NCBI GenBank assembly: GCA_017163975.1 | Contig: JAFFSR010000353.1 | Location: 1,492,501 to 1,556,500, forward strand | Source of the DNA: Anastatus disparis | Taxonomy: Eukaryota > Arthropoda > Insecta > Hymenoptera > Eupelmidae | DNA length: 64,000 nucleotides | Direction: 5' to 3' | Shown here: piece by piece, positions 10,989-23,292 of the stretch | Numbering within the stretch: the first letter of the stretch is position 1 | Layout of the letters: each line of letters starts with the position of its first letter | The notes under the pieces: generated by a model | The model's database searches: none | Told to the model about the DNA's origin: nothing | The model's input: only the letters and a program-made list of their open reading frames with translations | Program-made: the position numbers and the translations under genes

Positions 10989-12286
10989 CTATTTGCTAAC
11001 TCTGCTACGTTTATAGCTGGTGAATAGACTTGTTTTTTTTTGATTTTGTTCTTGTGAATTTGTTCCTGGTTTATTCCAATGAGAATCCTCTGTTGTTTTA
11101 TTTATATAATATTGCCTGTGATTATAATTTGTGTTTTCACTTTGTTTTTGATTTTCATAACTGTTTGTATTCATTCTACCTCTTTCATTGTAGTTTACTC
11201 TATTATTTGAATTATTGTTTTGATTTTGTTGATATGATGTCCTTGCTTGTATTTTCTTTTGTTGTAATTTATCATCGTTATCTAAATCCGTTAGAATTTC
11301 AAACAAAGTATTTTTATCTTTCTTTTGAGCAAATTTAACTGCCTGTTTTACATTTCTGTCGAAATGTTTGCTAATTTTTATTGTTAATTCTTCTTCTGTG
11401 TAATTTAACTGAAGCTCTTTGGCAAATCCATACATCTGAGTAGCATAATTTACTCGGCTCAATTTCGTGTTTTCATAGAATTGACCGAATTCCACTTTTC
11501 TACTCGTTGTACATCTTCGTTCCAATACCGATCAATAAATAAATTTTTAAAGCCTTGAAAAGTTTGAACGTCGTCTTGGTACATGTACCACCATTCATTT
11601 GCGTCTTTTTGTAAAACTGTTTGTAGAAGTCGTAAAGACTCTCTATCATTTAAGCCTTTTAGTGATACATAGTTTTCAAGTTCGTTAATAAATTTCATAG
11701 GTCTTTCTGTACTAGAACCTTCGTACTTCGGAACAGGTATTTTAATTTTATTTTGATTTGGCTCATTGCTCTGTGCATTTGCACTTCTTCTATCTATTAT
11801 AACCTTTAATTCATCTATTCTCTCTGCATGTTCTTGTGTTGTTTCATTAATTTTTTGTGTTAAATTATTTTGAACTTCTTCTATCAACCTTTCATTTTCC
11901 TTTCTAAGTCTCTTATTTTCTTCTCTAAGCTCGTCGTTTTCTGTTTTTAATTCTTCTTTATATTTTTCAAACGAATTGCTAAGGACGTTGTTATCATTTC
12001 GTAATTTTTTAAAAGCATCTGTAAGGACTTCTAATTGATCTTTTATTGTTAAATTCTTAATTTCATCTTTGCTTAAATCTATCTGCATCAATCTATCCCA
12101 ATCTCCAGAATTATTTACTGAGCTTTCCAACGTATTATTCTGATCAGATAGGGTTTTTAACTCATCCGTTACGGTTTGCATCCATTCTTTTAATTTCATT
12201 GGTATTAGCTGTTGTGTCTCTTCTGATTCCATAGTTTCTTCGATTTCTTTCATGATAATATCTGATCTTCTTCTTTTGTTCGGCAT
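10989..12286 (-). pseudogene. gypsy Gag, one frameshift
   Basis: Two overlapping minus-strand frames make one Gag: 11459-12286 (275 aa, start MPNKRRRSDII) and 10989-11525 (178 aa). They overlap around 11459-11525, where one small indel shifts the frame. The first part has a long coiled coil (about residues 75-165, heptads such as ELREENKRLRKENERLIEEV). The capsid-like region follows, with DANEWWYMYQDDVQTFQGF and FIDRYWNEDVQR, typical of gypsy Gag. The end is Asn/Gln-rich and basic, like a nucleocapsid, but I see no CCHC knuckle. Confidence 0.8.
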
Positions 12287-13283
12287 CTTGAATTTTGGTG
12301 TATTAACGCACGCAAATAAAAATATTACACTTTATTGGATGAAGAAATTGAATTAACTGATTTATCGTGTAAAAAATCTATAATTATATGTATTAGTACG
12401 TTTATTTGTTTAAATTCAATAACTATTCTAAATCTACTTTATAATCAAACTAATAAATAAATTAATTCAATTTGTACAAAGATTATGCAATTTTATAATT
12501 ATTTAAATAATTTATACAAGATATTTTATAATCAAGTATTACGCTTTCATATTTGTTTTATTTTCAATTCTCTGTACTTATTGTAAGATGCTACTGTACA
12601 ATTCTTTTTCGTTTATACACAAAGTTTATAATATGCTCATATTTTTCATTGTACTATTTTAAATTGATTTAACTTTTCTAATTATTATTTTAAAATATGA
12701 AACGAGTCATTGCCACGCAACCCATACTAACGCGATTAAAAATCATACAACTTAAGCAATTAATTAATAATTTAATTTGCTTTCATAATTAAGATTACCA
12801 TTTATTATAACTCAAAAATTGAAAACTCATGCGAAAATTTTATTGCTTCAAGTTGATAACCCCTATATTCGCTACAAAATTTCAGGTTGCGCACCACTGT
12901 TCATTTTCACATATTTAAATTTATTTTAAATGTTATATCAAAGTTTTATATCAATCTAATACTTCAAATCAATTTAACATAGTATGGCTACTCGTATTTT
13001 GTTTACCTTTTACTTTTAATCTTACTACCTTACATTGTTTTGATATACAAACATTGAAATGGACTCGGAATTTGTCGACTTTTATGTCGTGAAAATTTTA
13101 ACATGTACTGGAAATAATATTTCGAAATTATATTTCTTTAAATTTAACTTATTTCCCAGCCTATTTCATTGCTTTTTATAATTCGTTGTACTTTATTTAA
13201 GCCTTTATTTCTTTTTTTTTTCTTTTTTTTTCTTATTTTTAATATTTTTTTTTGCATTTTATATTGTTTTTTATAATTTATAT
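12287..13283. other. gypsy untranslated leader, no gene seen
   Basis: AT-rich (long runs of T and A) between the Gag start and the upstream coiled-coil ORF. No ORF, repeat or hairpin stands out. Confidence 0.6.
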
Positions 13284-13646
13284 TTAATTACTTGTAATTT
13301 TTTGATATAGGAAGTTTATTTTTTCTTCCAACTCATGGATATGCTCTACCATGAGTGGCATATTATGGTTAAATCTGTATTTCAATTCTTTTAAACAATT
13401 TATTATTTTTTTTTCATTTTCTTTACCTTTATTTGCATCTATAGTTACATGCTCTAGATTATTCTCTAATTTTTCTATTTTAATTTTCATAAATTGTATT
13501 TCTTTATTTTGTTCCTCAATTTGATTTTTTACTGTTAATAATGTGTTTTCTAATTCTTTTTTATTAATTATAATGAATTCATTTTTATGATTTTTTTTAA
13601 TATTCTGTAACAGTAAACATTCTATTTTTTTTTTAATAGATAACAT
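13284..13646 (-). CDS. 5' coiled-coil ORF of the gypsy element (120 aa)
   Basis: An intact minus-strand ORF lies upstream of Gag, within the leader after the primer-binding site. The product is Lys/Glu/Asn-rich and almost wholly helical with heptads of I and L (NQIEEQNKEIQFMKIKIEKL), suggesting an oligomerising coiled coil. No known domain. Low-complexity AT-rich DNA can produce such ORFs by chance, so it is tentative. Extra ORFs before gag are unusual in gypsy elements. Confidence 0.4.
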   Translation of the reverse strand: MLSIKKKIECLLLQNIKKNHKNEFIIINKKELENTLLTVKNQIEEQNKEIQFMKIKIEKLENNLEHVTIDANKGKENEKKIINCLKELKYRFNHNMPLMVEHIHELEEKINFLYQKITSN

Positions 13647-14138
13647 TTTTCATTATAATTGATTTGTTTTTCCAATGATTTCTTTATGAAATCACAGACT
13701 TTAGTTTTAACCATTACTTAACTTTATTCTTTTTTCTCTTTTTTTTTTAACGAAAAACAACAATTACATAAACCTAATTTATTAATGGTATTAAATTTAT
13801 TTTAAATCTAACCTAAATGTTATTTTTCTTCGAAAAAGAATTATACAGCATTTTTATATGCGTATTACTTTATGCCCGCCATTTTTGTGACGTCTTGGCG
13901 TTTGTTTTATAGTGTTATGTTACGGAAAACGCCAAACTGTAGCTTTTATACTAGTTGGCTTGATAAAAAAAAATTTTTACATTACATGAAAATACAAACT
14001 CATGCGTGAGTTATTCGAATACGGAGGGCGCAAAATTGTAACCTTTATACATATTGGCTTTAATAAATAAAATATTATTTTACGTGAGAATTTTCTTATC
14101 TCATTCGCGTGGGTTAAAACTACTGGAGGGTGCCATAT
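13647..14138 (-). other. gypsy leader with primer-binding site
   Basis: No gene. At its right end, directly inside the 5' LTR, the minus strand reads ATGGCACCCTCCAGTAG, which starts with the TGG expected for a tRNA 3'-CCA complement. Confidence 0.55.
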
Positions 14139-15241
14139 TGTGACCTACTACTGTTCCCTAACCCTGAAAAGGTCGCATAAAGTGCGCATATAAAAGGAAA
14201 AAACGAAAAGGTAAAAGGTAACCGAAAGCTAGACCCAATCTTAGTGCAGCGTCATGCTACATCTAGTCCGGGGTCTCTTTGCTTTTTTGTTTAATTATAG
14301 TAAAGGCCTCATATACGCCATAAAACTCTAAAGACTTATAGTCTTATAAAGTGCTTTTAATTACTTCAATAGAATAACTTTAAGTCGATTTATCAATTAT
14401 CAGTAAACACAATAAACATTAAATATAAGGAACTAATTTATATAAGAACACATTACACGTACACTAAAAAAAATAGAAATAAAAATATTAATAATTGAAT
14501 TCACCACGATAAAATTCTAAGTATAATAGAGGATTTATTCCGTTATAACTGCTACCGGTACAGAGCTGGTGGTTATCCAGCTCTTCGCGGACCTGCAGAA
14601 TAACCGGAAATGATCAAAGATAAGAAAGGAGTTAAAGTTAAAAATATACTTTATTGTAGAAGGCTGGCCAAAGAGTGCCGTACAAAATTTTCGACGACTA
14701 CATCGCTCTCGCTTGAGCCGCCGTCGCCGCTATCTTCCTCCTCTTCGATTGATTGGTATTGTTGGGGGAAGTCTGTGCTAATTTTAGATCTCGCTCTGCG
14801 CGAGACCACCTTTTCCATTTAACATCTCGCACACGGAGTCTCTCCTCCTCAAATCCCATATACTGCCTAAAGAGGGGAGAGATCTTCATGACTTATCTGT
14901 ATTATAATACAGGTGCGCTTATATGTGTGCTAACGTGCGAAACTCTATACGCATGAATCAGCACACATATAAGCGCGTACATATTCTCTTATATTAATTT
15001 CTATCTTGCGCATCGGTATAACGTTTAATTGTTACACCGCGCCGTTGCGCAAGATAGAAAGAGACGCAACATCGTTTTAATCTTTTCGCTTTTAATATTA
15101 GTGTTAAGATTTGAGAAAGAATAATTATAATTTTCAATTCATTTTATTTTATTCTTTTTCTTTTCATGTTCTCTCTCAAATTATAATGCATTTGCGAACC
15201 TTATTCTATAGAATTTTGTCGCATAATTACGTACAGTTACA
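14139..15241 (-). repeat. gypsy element 5' LTR
   Basis: 1103 bp, TGTGACC...GTTACA on the plus strand, collinear with 6986-8090 and with the same two hairpins (about 14921-14982 and 15002-15058). Confidence 0.9.
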
Positions 15242-18042
15242 CTACATTATATTTGTTTGTAAGACTTTCTTATATTCATATTTCATTGCCAATAAATAAC
15301 GCACGGTGTTATAACCTAATAGTCCAGTGATCGAATGTATTGACTTTTCCACGACAGTAGTAGCTGTCACATTGCAACATTCTTCACATGACATTGAAAA
15401 ACCTTTTATAATATTTATATCATCCGCAGAGTGTGAATGACTTACACTAACATATTTACGTGAACCAATAACATTTCCACGACAGTAATGATCATTGAAT
15501 TCAAATTACTTTCAAGAGGTTAATGAAACTTTGTCGATAACAACGTGAAAGGGGTTTATTTAATTGTTAGATGAATATTTGGGCAATTTTACTCACTCTT
15601 TTATTTTGATAGCACTGTCAATTCCTTACATACTTTCGTATGCAGCAATCAATGGTTAATTTTTTTTACTTAATTCTTTTTCAATCAATTTTGCTTGGAT
15701 AGCCTAGATGCAGCCTCTTGACCAAGCTTTAAGCATTTTCCCCACCTACGCGTGATAATGGTTACTGTTGATTCCGTATTTCTCTTTTTCTTCACCTTGC
15801 ATTTTTCTTTTTTATCTTCTACCTTACACATACAAACTACCTCGTCTCTGAGGAATCGATACTTGAAATCTATGCTCATCAATCGATAATTCATTCCGTT
15901 CCTTATTGTATACTAGTATTCGAAAAATATATCTTTATAATGATTCTATATTTTTACGACAATAGCCAGTATCGTATTTGGAATACTCTTTACCTTATAT
16001 TCAAACCAGAATAACGATATTATGGCTTCTCTTTTAGATGACGAAATTCCGAATATTTTACAAAAATGCTTCTTACACTGGCCTTAGTTTGACGTACAGG
16101 ATGTCATAAAAAGCCTGTGGATGTAGCCATTAAGCGTAATATCTTCTAATTGACAAATATGAAAAATAATTTGATAAATGTGTAGTGAAGGATTTTATAG
16201 TACATGCCTTTACTAATAGGTTTCTTTACAATATATTTGTCTCTAAGACTTCTTTATATTCATATTTCATTGCCGTTGAATAACGCACGGTGATATAACC
16301 TAATAGTCCAGTGATCGAAAGTATTGACTTTTACACGACAGTAGTAGCTGTCAAATTGCAACATTCTTCACATTACATTGAAAAACCTTTTACAATATTT
16401 ATATCATACGCAGAGTGTGTATGACTTACACTTACATATCGACGTAAACCAATAACATTTCCACGACAGTAATTATTATTGATTTCAAAATACTTTCAAG
16501 AGGTTAATGAAACTTTGTCGATAACAACGTGAAAGGGGTTTAATTAATTGTTAGATGAATATTTGGGCAATCTTACTCACTCTATTATTTTGATAGCTTT
16601 GTTAATTCCTTACATCCTTTTGTAGGCAGCAATCAATGGCCAATTTTTCCTTCAAATTCTTTTTCAATTTATTTTGCTAAGATAGCCTCGATGCAGCCAC
16701 TTGGCCAAGCTTCAAGCATTTTTCCCACCTACGCGTGATAATGTTTACTGTTAATCCCGTATTTCTTTTTTTCTTTACCATTTATTTTCCTTTTCTATCT
16801 TCTACCTTACCCATACAAACTACCTCGTATCTGAGGAATCGATACTAAAAATCGATGCTCATCAATTGATAATTAATTCTGTTTCTCATTGTAGACTAGT
16901 ATTTGGAAGATATATCTTTTTAATGATTCTACATTTTCACGACAATAGTCAGTATCACATTTGGAATACTCTTAACTTTAAACTCAAAACGAGAATAGCG
17001 ATATTACAGTTTTTCTTTTAGATGACGAGATTCTAAATGTTTTACACAAATGCTACTTGCACTGGCCTTAGTTTGACGTACAGGATGTAATTAAAAGCCT
17101 GTGGACGTAGCCATCAAGCGTAATATCTTCTATTTGACAAATATGAAGAATGATTTTATAAATGTGTAGTGAAGGATTTTATGATTGATGCCTTCACTAA
17201 TAGGTTTTTTACAATATATTCGTTTCTAAGACTTTTTTATATTCATATTTTATTGCCGTTGAATAACGCACGGTGTTATAACCTAATAGTCCAGTGATCG
17301 ATAGTATTAACTTTTTCACGACAGTAGTAGCTATCAAAATTGCAACATTTTTCACATTACATTGAGAAACCTTTGACAATATTTATATCATACGCAGAGT
17401 GTAAGTCACTTACTGACTAACATTGATGTAAACCAATAACATTTCCACGACAGTAATGATCATTGAATTCAAAATACTTTCAAGAGAATACTCTTTACCT
17501 TTAACTCAGTCTACAATAGCGAAATTACAGCTTCCCTTTTTTATGACAAGCTTCTAAATGTTTCACAACAGTGCTTCTAATGATGGCCTTTGTTTCAGGT
17601 ACAGAATGATATTAAAAGTCTTTAGGTGTGGCCATCAACCATAATATCTCCAATTTCATAAATATGAAACATGATTTTATATATGTGAAGTGAAGGATTT
17701 TATAGTTGATGCCTACACTAATAGGTTTTTTTCACATTCTTTTTGTTTCTAAAAGTTCTTTATATTAATATTTTATTGTCGTTAAATAACGCTCAGTGTT
17801 ATAAGCTAATAGTCCAGTGATTGAATTTCATTGACTTTTCCACGACAGTAGCAGCTGTCAAAATTGCAACACTCTTTACATTACATTGAAAAACCTTTCA
17901 TAATATTCATATCATGCGCACATAGTAAATCGCTTACATATTAACGTATTGTCTTTATCCAATAACGTTTTCACGATAGCAATGATTAATGGATTTAAAA
18001 TACTTTCAAGAGACTAAGCAAACTTTATTGATAGCAACGTCT
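15242..18042. repeat. ~983-bp tandem repeat array, right block
   Basis: The array resumes after the gypsy element. Unit starts are near 16023 and 17007 (spacing 984). The last part carries a deletion near 17480 that joins two distant points of the unit, giving a ~521-bp unit, and a final diverged partial unit ends near 18042. Divergence rises toward the right edge, as expected at the margin of a tandem array. Confidence 0.85.
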
Positions 18043-18272
18043 ACTTCATCCTGAAATTAACGGGTTGATTATGATTAGCTTACGCATCATACGGCAATAA
18101 GATTTTGCTAGAAATACCAATTTAATAGCTTATATAGTTTAAAATAGTTAATATGTTCAACTATAATCTTACCTTAATGTATATAGTAATCCACAACCAA
18201 TATTATTCTCAACGATTGTAGTTTGAGTAAAATTATATGCCATCATAAATAAAAATTATTTAAATAATTTAA
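18043..18272. other. AT-rich spacer, nothing recognised
   Basis: No ORF or repeat match seen. It ends with the TTAA that borders the next foldback element. Confidence 0.5.
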
Positions 18273-19328
18273 GAGGTGGTCGGAACTATTTGCCGCATGA
18301 GGCGCTGCGGTCAGGTGAGAGAAAAATGTTAAATAATATTTAAGCAGCGATTTACGATATACTGAGACAATAATTTACCTCTAATGTTGTTAATAACCCT
18401 AGCCATATATTTGTGGTCAAAAGGCAAAACAATATAAGTCCTTCGTATAAGCATATGACTTATGTTATTTAGCCTTCTGACCACAGATATATGTAGAATA
18501 ATTATTGATGCCAATATTTTTTGAAAAGTCTAAAATATTGTTGTAAAGCGGAAAATGCAGCGTGAGATAAAGCCGGCGTGAGCATATGTATTCATCATTC
18601 ATTGGTGTTACTTTCTATGTCACACTAAAGAAAAATGCACATGTTTACATCGACTCTATCACGCGTAGCCTTTTTTGCTTTACAAAAATATTTTAGACTT
18701 TTTAAACAATATTAGCATCGATAACTATTCTACATATATATGGCAAGAGTTATTGACAACATTAGAGGTATATTATTGTCTTAATAAACTGTAAATCCAT
18801 GTATAAAAAGTATTTTATATTTTTCTCTCACCTGCGGCGCCACCCTATTTAAAAATTTTTTTTCAGGAAAAATGCATTTTTTAGGTGTATTTTTCACATT
18901 TTTTCATAGCTTTTCGAAGAGCTTCTACCGTCTGGTCTCTTACATCTGCGTCTTCCAAATTTGTGTAAGGAATGACAAAACTTAGAAAAACGCCACCTCG
19001 TGAATTAAATCGCTATTATGATCGATTACGTCGGTTTGACTTTAAGTCACTAGGTGGTGTTTTTCTAAGTTTTGTCATTTTTTACACAAATGTGGAAGAC
19101 GCAGATATAAGAAGCCGGACAGTAGAAGCTCTTCGAAAACCTATAAAAAAATATGTGAAAAATACACGTGAAAAAAACACGTGAAAAATATGCGTGAAAA
19201 AACACACAAATTATACATGTAAAAACACGTGTAAAAAATACGTGTATTTTACACACGTTTTTTTCACGTGCAAAAAACACGTGTTTTTTTTAATAGGGCA
19301 CCAAGCGGCACATGGTTCCGATCGCCTC
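18273..19328. mobile_element. foldback MITE with TTAA duplication, split by a nested element
   Basis: Left end GAGGTGGTCGGAAC and right end GTTCCGATCGCCTC are inverted copies, flanked by TTAA (18269-18272 and 19329-19332). Inner arm blocks match too, for example GACAATAATTTACCTCTAATG and its complement around 18740-18780. Removing the nested element at 18843-19298 leaves about 600 bp. Confidence 0.8.
18843..19298. mobile_element. nested foldback element with CCCTATT ends
   Basis: It sits in the right arm of the surrounding MITE. Ends are CCCTATTTAAAAA and TTTTTTTAATAGGG. Inside, GAAGAGCTTCTACCGTCTGG near 18915 pairs with its complement near 19115, and ACAAAACTTAGAAAAACGCCACC near 18976 pairs with its complement near 19050. 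The right quarter (about 19160-19293) is crowded with CACGTG and ACACGTG motifs. No transposase. The target duplication could not be settled. Confidence 0.7.
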
Positions 19329-19332
19329 TTAA

Positions 19333-19790
19333 TAATATTATTCCGTGAATACTATAATTATGTGAATATTATGATTCCGTGAGTATTATAAGGTAGAATT
19401 TTTTTTTAAAGAGTAAAATTTGATAATGACAATAATAAATGAAAAAAAAATGGATCATAATTTATATTTTCAAGCTTTAAAAAGTATTTTAGAATTAAAA
19501 AAATGTAAATAAATTGCACTTTAGTAATAAAAAATAGATTTTATAGTTGCTTCACCTAATGTTAAACTTTGAAACGTTCATTATTCTTTATTCGAAGTAC
19601 GTAAGAACAGTTTTTACCCCAACCCCCTCCTAGATAAGGTCTAAAAGTAATATTATAATATTTTCTATCTTTAAAATAATTATTTTAATAATTGAATTTA
19701 AAAGCAAACTTTTTATTAAAATATTTAAAATAACAAAAAATTCCAAATTACTTACTTGAAGAATTAAAAATTTTGTGCAAGATCAACTTA
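19333..19790. other. AT-rich spacer, nothing recognised
   Basis: Homopolymer-rich with no coding frame or repeat structure. Confidence 0.5.
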
Positions 19791-20073
19791 GAACACGGAA
19801 AGACTAAACACTGAAGATTAGCAGGTTATAGCGCCACCTGAAAAAAGGGGATGACAGCAAGAACAACAAACCGTGCTCAACCGCGTCTTTCATATGCGAA
19901 AACCAAATGTTGAACGTGCTATTCATAGTGTCGAATGTGAAATGCGGATTCATAAACACTAATATTATAGCACGAGTTTACTGGACTTAAGAATAACCAG
20001 TGTGTAAATGCCCTCTTGCGGTTTTATATATGCTGAACATTGCTTTTCGTTTGTGCTTGGTCTTTCCGTGAAC
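19791..20073. mobile_element. short MITE, TTA/TAA-flanked (283 bp)
   Basis: Ends GAACACGGAAAGACTAAACAC and, inverted, GTTCACGGAAAGACCAAGCAC, bordered by TTA and TAA. Interior similarity between the arms is weak. A 3-bp TTA/TAA site suits PIF/Harbinger-type elements (inference). Confidence 0.55.
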
Positions 20074-20226
20074 TAAGATGATAAACATCTGCATATGGTT
20101 TAGTAAAAAAGCAAACTAAAACTCTTAGTGGTGATCTAATTACTAATAACTGATTTTAGATGTTGAAACCTTTACAAACTTTTGACAAAAATATTAAAAA
20201 AATTTTTGCTCTACCTTTGAGACTAA

Positions 20227-21648
20227 GGGTGAAATCAGATGGAGCGGAAAAAGGATACGGACCATCAAAAAACATTAATTCCGTATCCTTTTATTCCGTC
20301 ATGTTCTATGCAACGGAGCAAAGACGACGTCAAATTATATTTGTTTAAAAAAGTTATTAATGCTTTAATAACCTTACGTAATATTTTTAATTTACTTTCC
20401 ATGGCACCTTTAATTTTAATTGAACTTTTAAATTCAATTTCGGTTAACTATTTGTTTAACGGGATGTCGGAGCTACAACACTCGAGTTTTGCCTTTTTTA
20501 TTTTATTAAGAAGGGGCCGAACTATCTGTCTTTGTCTAATAGCGTTTTTCATCATTTATGTAAACACTATCCGGTATAACAAGAAAAAAATAGCAGTCCC
20601 CGCTAGATATTAGTATAATTAGTAAATTTTGTAATAACAACCAAATTTTTTACCGCATAGTTTTTGACTAATTAGAGACCTACTAGCAATCTAGAATATA
20701 ACCTATCTTTTTTTGGTAGGTCTCTAATTATTCAAAAACTACGCAGTGAAAAAATTTGGTTGTTATTACAAAATTTATTTATTATACTAATATCTAGCGG
20801 GGGCTGCTATTTTTTCTTGTTATACCGGATAGTGCTTACGTAAATGATGAAAAACGCTATTAGACAAAGACATATAGTTCGGCCCCTTCTTAATATCTTT
20901 TTAAATTCATAAATTAAACCAATATAATGACTTGTCCGCACTAAAGCTACGTTAATACAATAATTTTTGTTAAAATAAAAAATCATTTAGACTTGTTACT
21001 TTTTCATGAGCTTGGATTGGAAATTAGATATCAAGCTCGACAAACCTAATCTTAAAATACGATACATTAAAAGTTTGTATTTTAACTTTTTATGTATAGT
21101 ATTTTGGTGGATTTCTTGAGTTGTCCGCACTAGAGTTTAATCTTACGAATTTTTTCTTTGTAGTAAAAAGATTCGATTAAACGCATTGTTTATACATAAG
21201 TTAGGATTGGAAATATTATTAGATAACGGATAGCTTCGCCATGCTCTTAAGCAATTTTAAAAAGTCCATGACGCTTCTGTTATTCCGTCAAATTTTTTTC
21301 CCTATAGTCATATGGTGCGGAGTACAAGTTCTGTGACGTTGATTAGCAATATTATAATAAAAAAATTATGTTGTTAATTAAAATATTTGGTTATAATAAT
21401 GAAATATATTTCATTTTTACAAGAAAAGAATCTCATTACAATAACATTTTTAGATTATTCCGAACTTTTTTAACATTTTTGTTGTTAATTTAAAATTCAC
21501 GGACACATTTGTAGGCTATTTTTAATAGTTTTTCGGCTAAATTCTACACCATGTGACGATAGGGAAAAAATTTGACGGAATATAAGGATACGTAATTGAT
21601 GTTTTTTTACGTTCCGTACCCTATTTTCCGTACCATCTGATTTCATCC
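20227..21648. mobile_element. MITE with GGGTGAAATCAGATGG ends, TAA duplication
   Basis: Left end GGGTGAAATCAGATGG matches the inverted right end GGATGAAATCAGATGG. Both sides have TAA outside (20224-20226, 21649-21651). Subterminal blocks also pair, including GTATCCTTNTATTCCGTCA. Without the nested 380-bp element at 20510-20889 it is about 1 kb. The open frames at 20160-20613 are by-products of the repeat. A 3-bp TAA duplication points to a PIF/Harbinger-type transposase (inference). Confidence 0.7.
20510..20889. mobile_element. foldback MITE, TTAA duplication (380 bp)
   Basis: Near-perfect palindrome starting GAAGGGGCCGAACTATCTGTC, with TTAA at 20506-20509 and 20890-20893. A close relative occurs at 39525-39905, sharing ends and interior (TCTAATAGCGTTTTTCAT, GACCTACTAGCAATCTAGAAT). 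Confidence 0.9.
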
Positions 21649-21651
21649 TAA

Positions 21652-21899
21652 AAATTATAAAATAATACAAATAATGGATAAATGATAATAATGATAGGTA
21701 AAAAAAAGATATTTTAATTCATAAAAATTTGTTAAAGTCCGAATTAAAAAAAATTTTTTTAATAGGGAATACAAAAATAATATTTTTCTCCTTTTTGCAG
21801 GGCCCTGATTAGATACAGTCGTATGCGTACGATCCTGTAACAGTTTCTGCTTTTTTAGCGTGTTATGAGCCTAATTAATTACATTGTTTCATTTTATTA
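21652..21899. other. spacer with a partial terminal repeat copy
   Basis: Mostly AT-rich. TTTTTTAGCGTGTTATGAGCC near 21851 is an extra inverted copy of the ends of the next element, suggesting an older relative or a rearranged end. Confidence 0.45.
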
Positions 21900-22598
21900 G
21901 GGCCTATTACACGCTAAAACATATTAGAACAGAAATAATTATAAGAACAGATATAAGGAATAACGTCGTTATTCTTTTCATGGCGAAGAAATAACCTACA
22001 ATCCAAACGCGCAATGTAAACAAAACATATCATAAGTTGTAGGTTATTTCTTCGCCATGATAACAGCCGTTCTTCAATGATGTTACACGTTACACGTTAC
22101 ATGTTACTCGTTACACGTTTTAAAATTTTGTTGTTCGATCTCTATTGAAATCATGATCTATGCCTTGAATCAGCGCATAGACATAAAAGAATAGGCTGAG
22201 CGCCCAATGCTTCCACATTGACCCCACGTGCGAGAGAGAAAGCGTAAGATGTGGCAGAGTTTGTATCCCTCTTGTATTCTTGTGTTAAACAGAGAGAAAA
22301 ACTCTTCCAATCAGCTGATTTCTATTTCTAGCAAGGTTCCAATACGTTTCATTTGAATGCGCGGTCTATTCTTTTACGTCTATAAATCAGCATATGTTTT
22401 TTTCAGACATAGATCATAAATACAGTAGACATTGGAGAATAAAATTTTAAGACGTCTAACAAGTAACGTGTAACGTGTAATTTGTAACGTGTAACGTGTA
22501 ACATCATTGAAGAACGGCTGTAAGAATAACGACCTTATTCCTTATATTTGTTCTTATAACTGTTCCTGTTCCTATATATTTTTAGCGTGTAATGGGCC
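21900..22598. mobile_element. foldback MITE with GGGCCTATTACACGC ends (699 bp)
   Basis: Left end GGGCCTATTACACGCTAAAA and inverted right end GGCCCATTACACGCTAAAA, bordered by TTA and TAA. Two internal palindromes exist: GGCGAAGAAATAACCTACAA with its complement at 21981-22059, and matching arms of ACGTTACACGTTACA repeats at 22082-22122 and 22460-22505. No ORF. Confidence 0.75.
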
Positions 22599-22599
22599 T

Positions 22600-23030
22600 A
22601 ATACAATAAAATATAAAATAGCAAATAAAAACTGTTCCTGATATTTGAGTTTAAACACAAGTCGTTACTTAAAAAAAATTCCATGCTTTTTATAATTCAA
22701 GAGAACTATTTTTTTCTTTCACAGAACGGCTGTTTCGACAAATTTTTATAAGAAATATGATTGAAGTCATAAAAATTCATAAATATAATAATATAAACAA
22801 ACATAATTTTATCAAGTATCTAAAACATTGAATAAATACTTATTTAATAATAAGTCTTTAATACATTTCTTACCAATAAAAGAATAAGAATTGCTCGATT
22901 CTGATTTTTAGTAAGTAACATATTATCAAAGCGAGTTCTGGATTCTGAAAAGTGTAAAATTTTCGAATATTTACGAGTACAAAACTTTATTACTAAAGTA
23001 AGTCGCCCATTTCTAATGATATCAAAATCT
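22600..23030. other. AT-rich spacer, nothing recognised
   Basis: No gene, palindrome or tandem repeat seen. Confidence 0.5.
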
Positions 23031-23167
23031 CATCCCGGAACCTGATCCCGGAACATTTTATGATCCCGGAACCTAAGCCCGGAACATTGTACGATCCCGG
23101 AACCTAAGCCCGGCACCTAGCGTTAGATATATTGAGAATCCCGGAAACAGATCGTCCCGGAACCTAG
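23031..23167. repeat. degenerate minisatellite of CCCGGAACCT units
   Basis: The motif GATCCCGGAACCTAAGCC and shortened forms recur about eight times with spacing of 16-30 bp. It directly abuts a TA microsatellite. Confidence 0.75.
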
Positions 23168-23172
23168 AATTA

Positions 23173-23292
<120 letters not shown>

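Larger units (their letters stand above)
6986..15241 (-). mobile_element. gypsy-type LTR retrotransposon with internal pol deletion (8.26 kb)
   Basis: Two ~1.1-kb LTRs (6986-8090, 14139-15241) flank Gag, protease and integrase remnants, all on the minus strand. The element is bounded by CTAC (6982-6985 and 15242-15245), and the ~983-bp repeat continues across it without loss (205 + 778 bp = one unit). A primer-binding-site candidate TGGCACCCTCC lies next to the right LTR (minus strand), and a G-rich tract GGGGGGCAAT next to the left LTR. The order Gag-PR-INT and the integrase type indicate Ty3/gypsy. Reverse transcriptase, RNase H and the integrase N-terminus are absent. By eye the LTRs differ at roughly three dozen positions. 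Confidence 0.9.

Noticed and set aside
18972..19382. Overlapping ORFs on both strands
   Set aside because: They follow the palindrome of the nested foldback element and the CACGTG-rich repeat.
20160..20613. ORFs of 62 and 124 aa
   Set aside because: They cross the borders of two MITEs, so no ancestral protein can be encoded.
22082..22122. CRISPR-like spaced repeats (ACGTTACACGTTACAC)
   Set aside because: Units are adjacent without spacers, lie in a MITE arm, and the context is eukaryotic.
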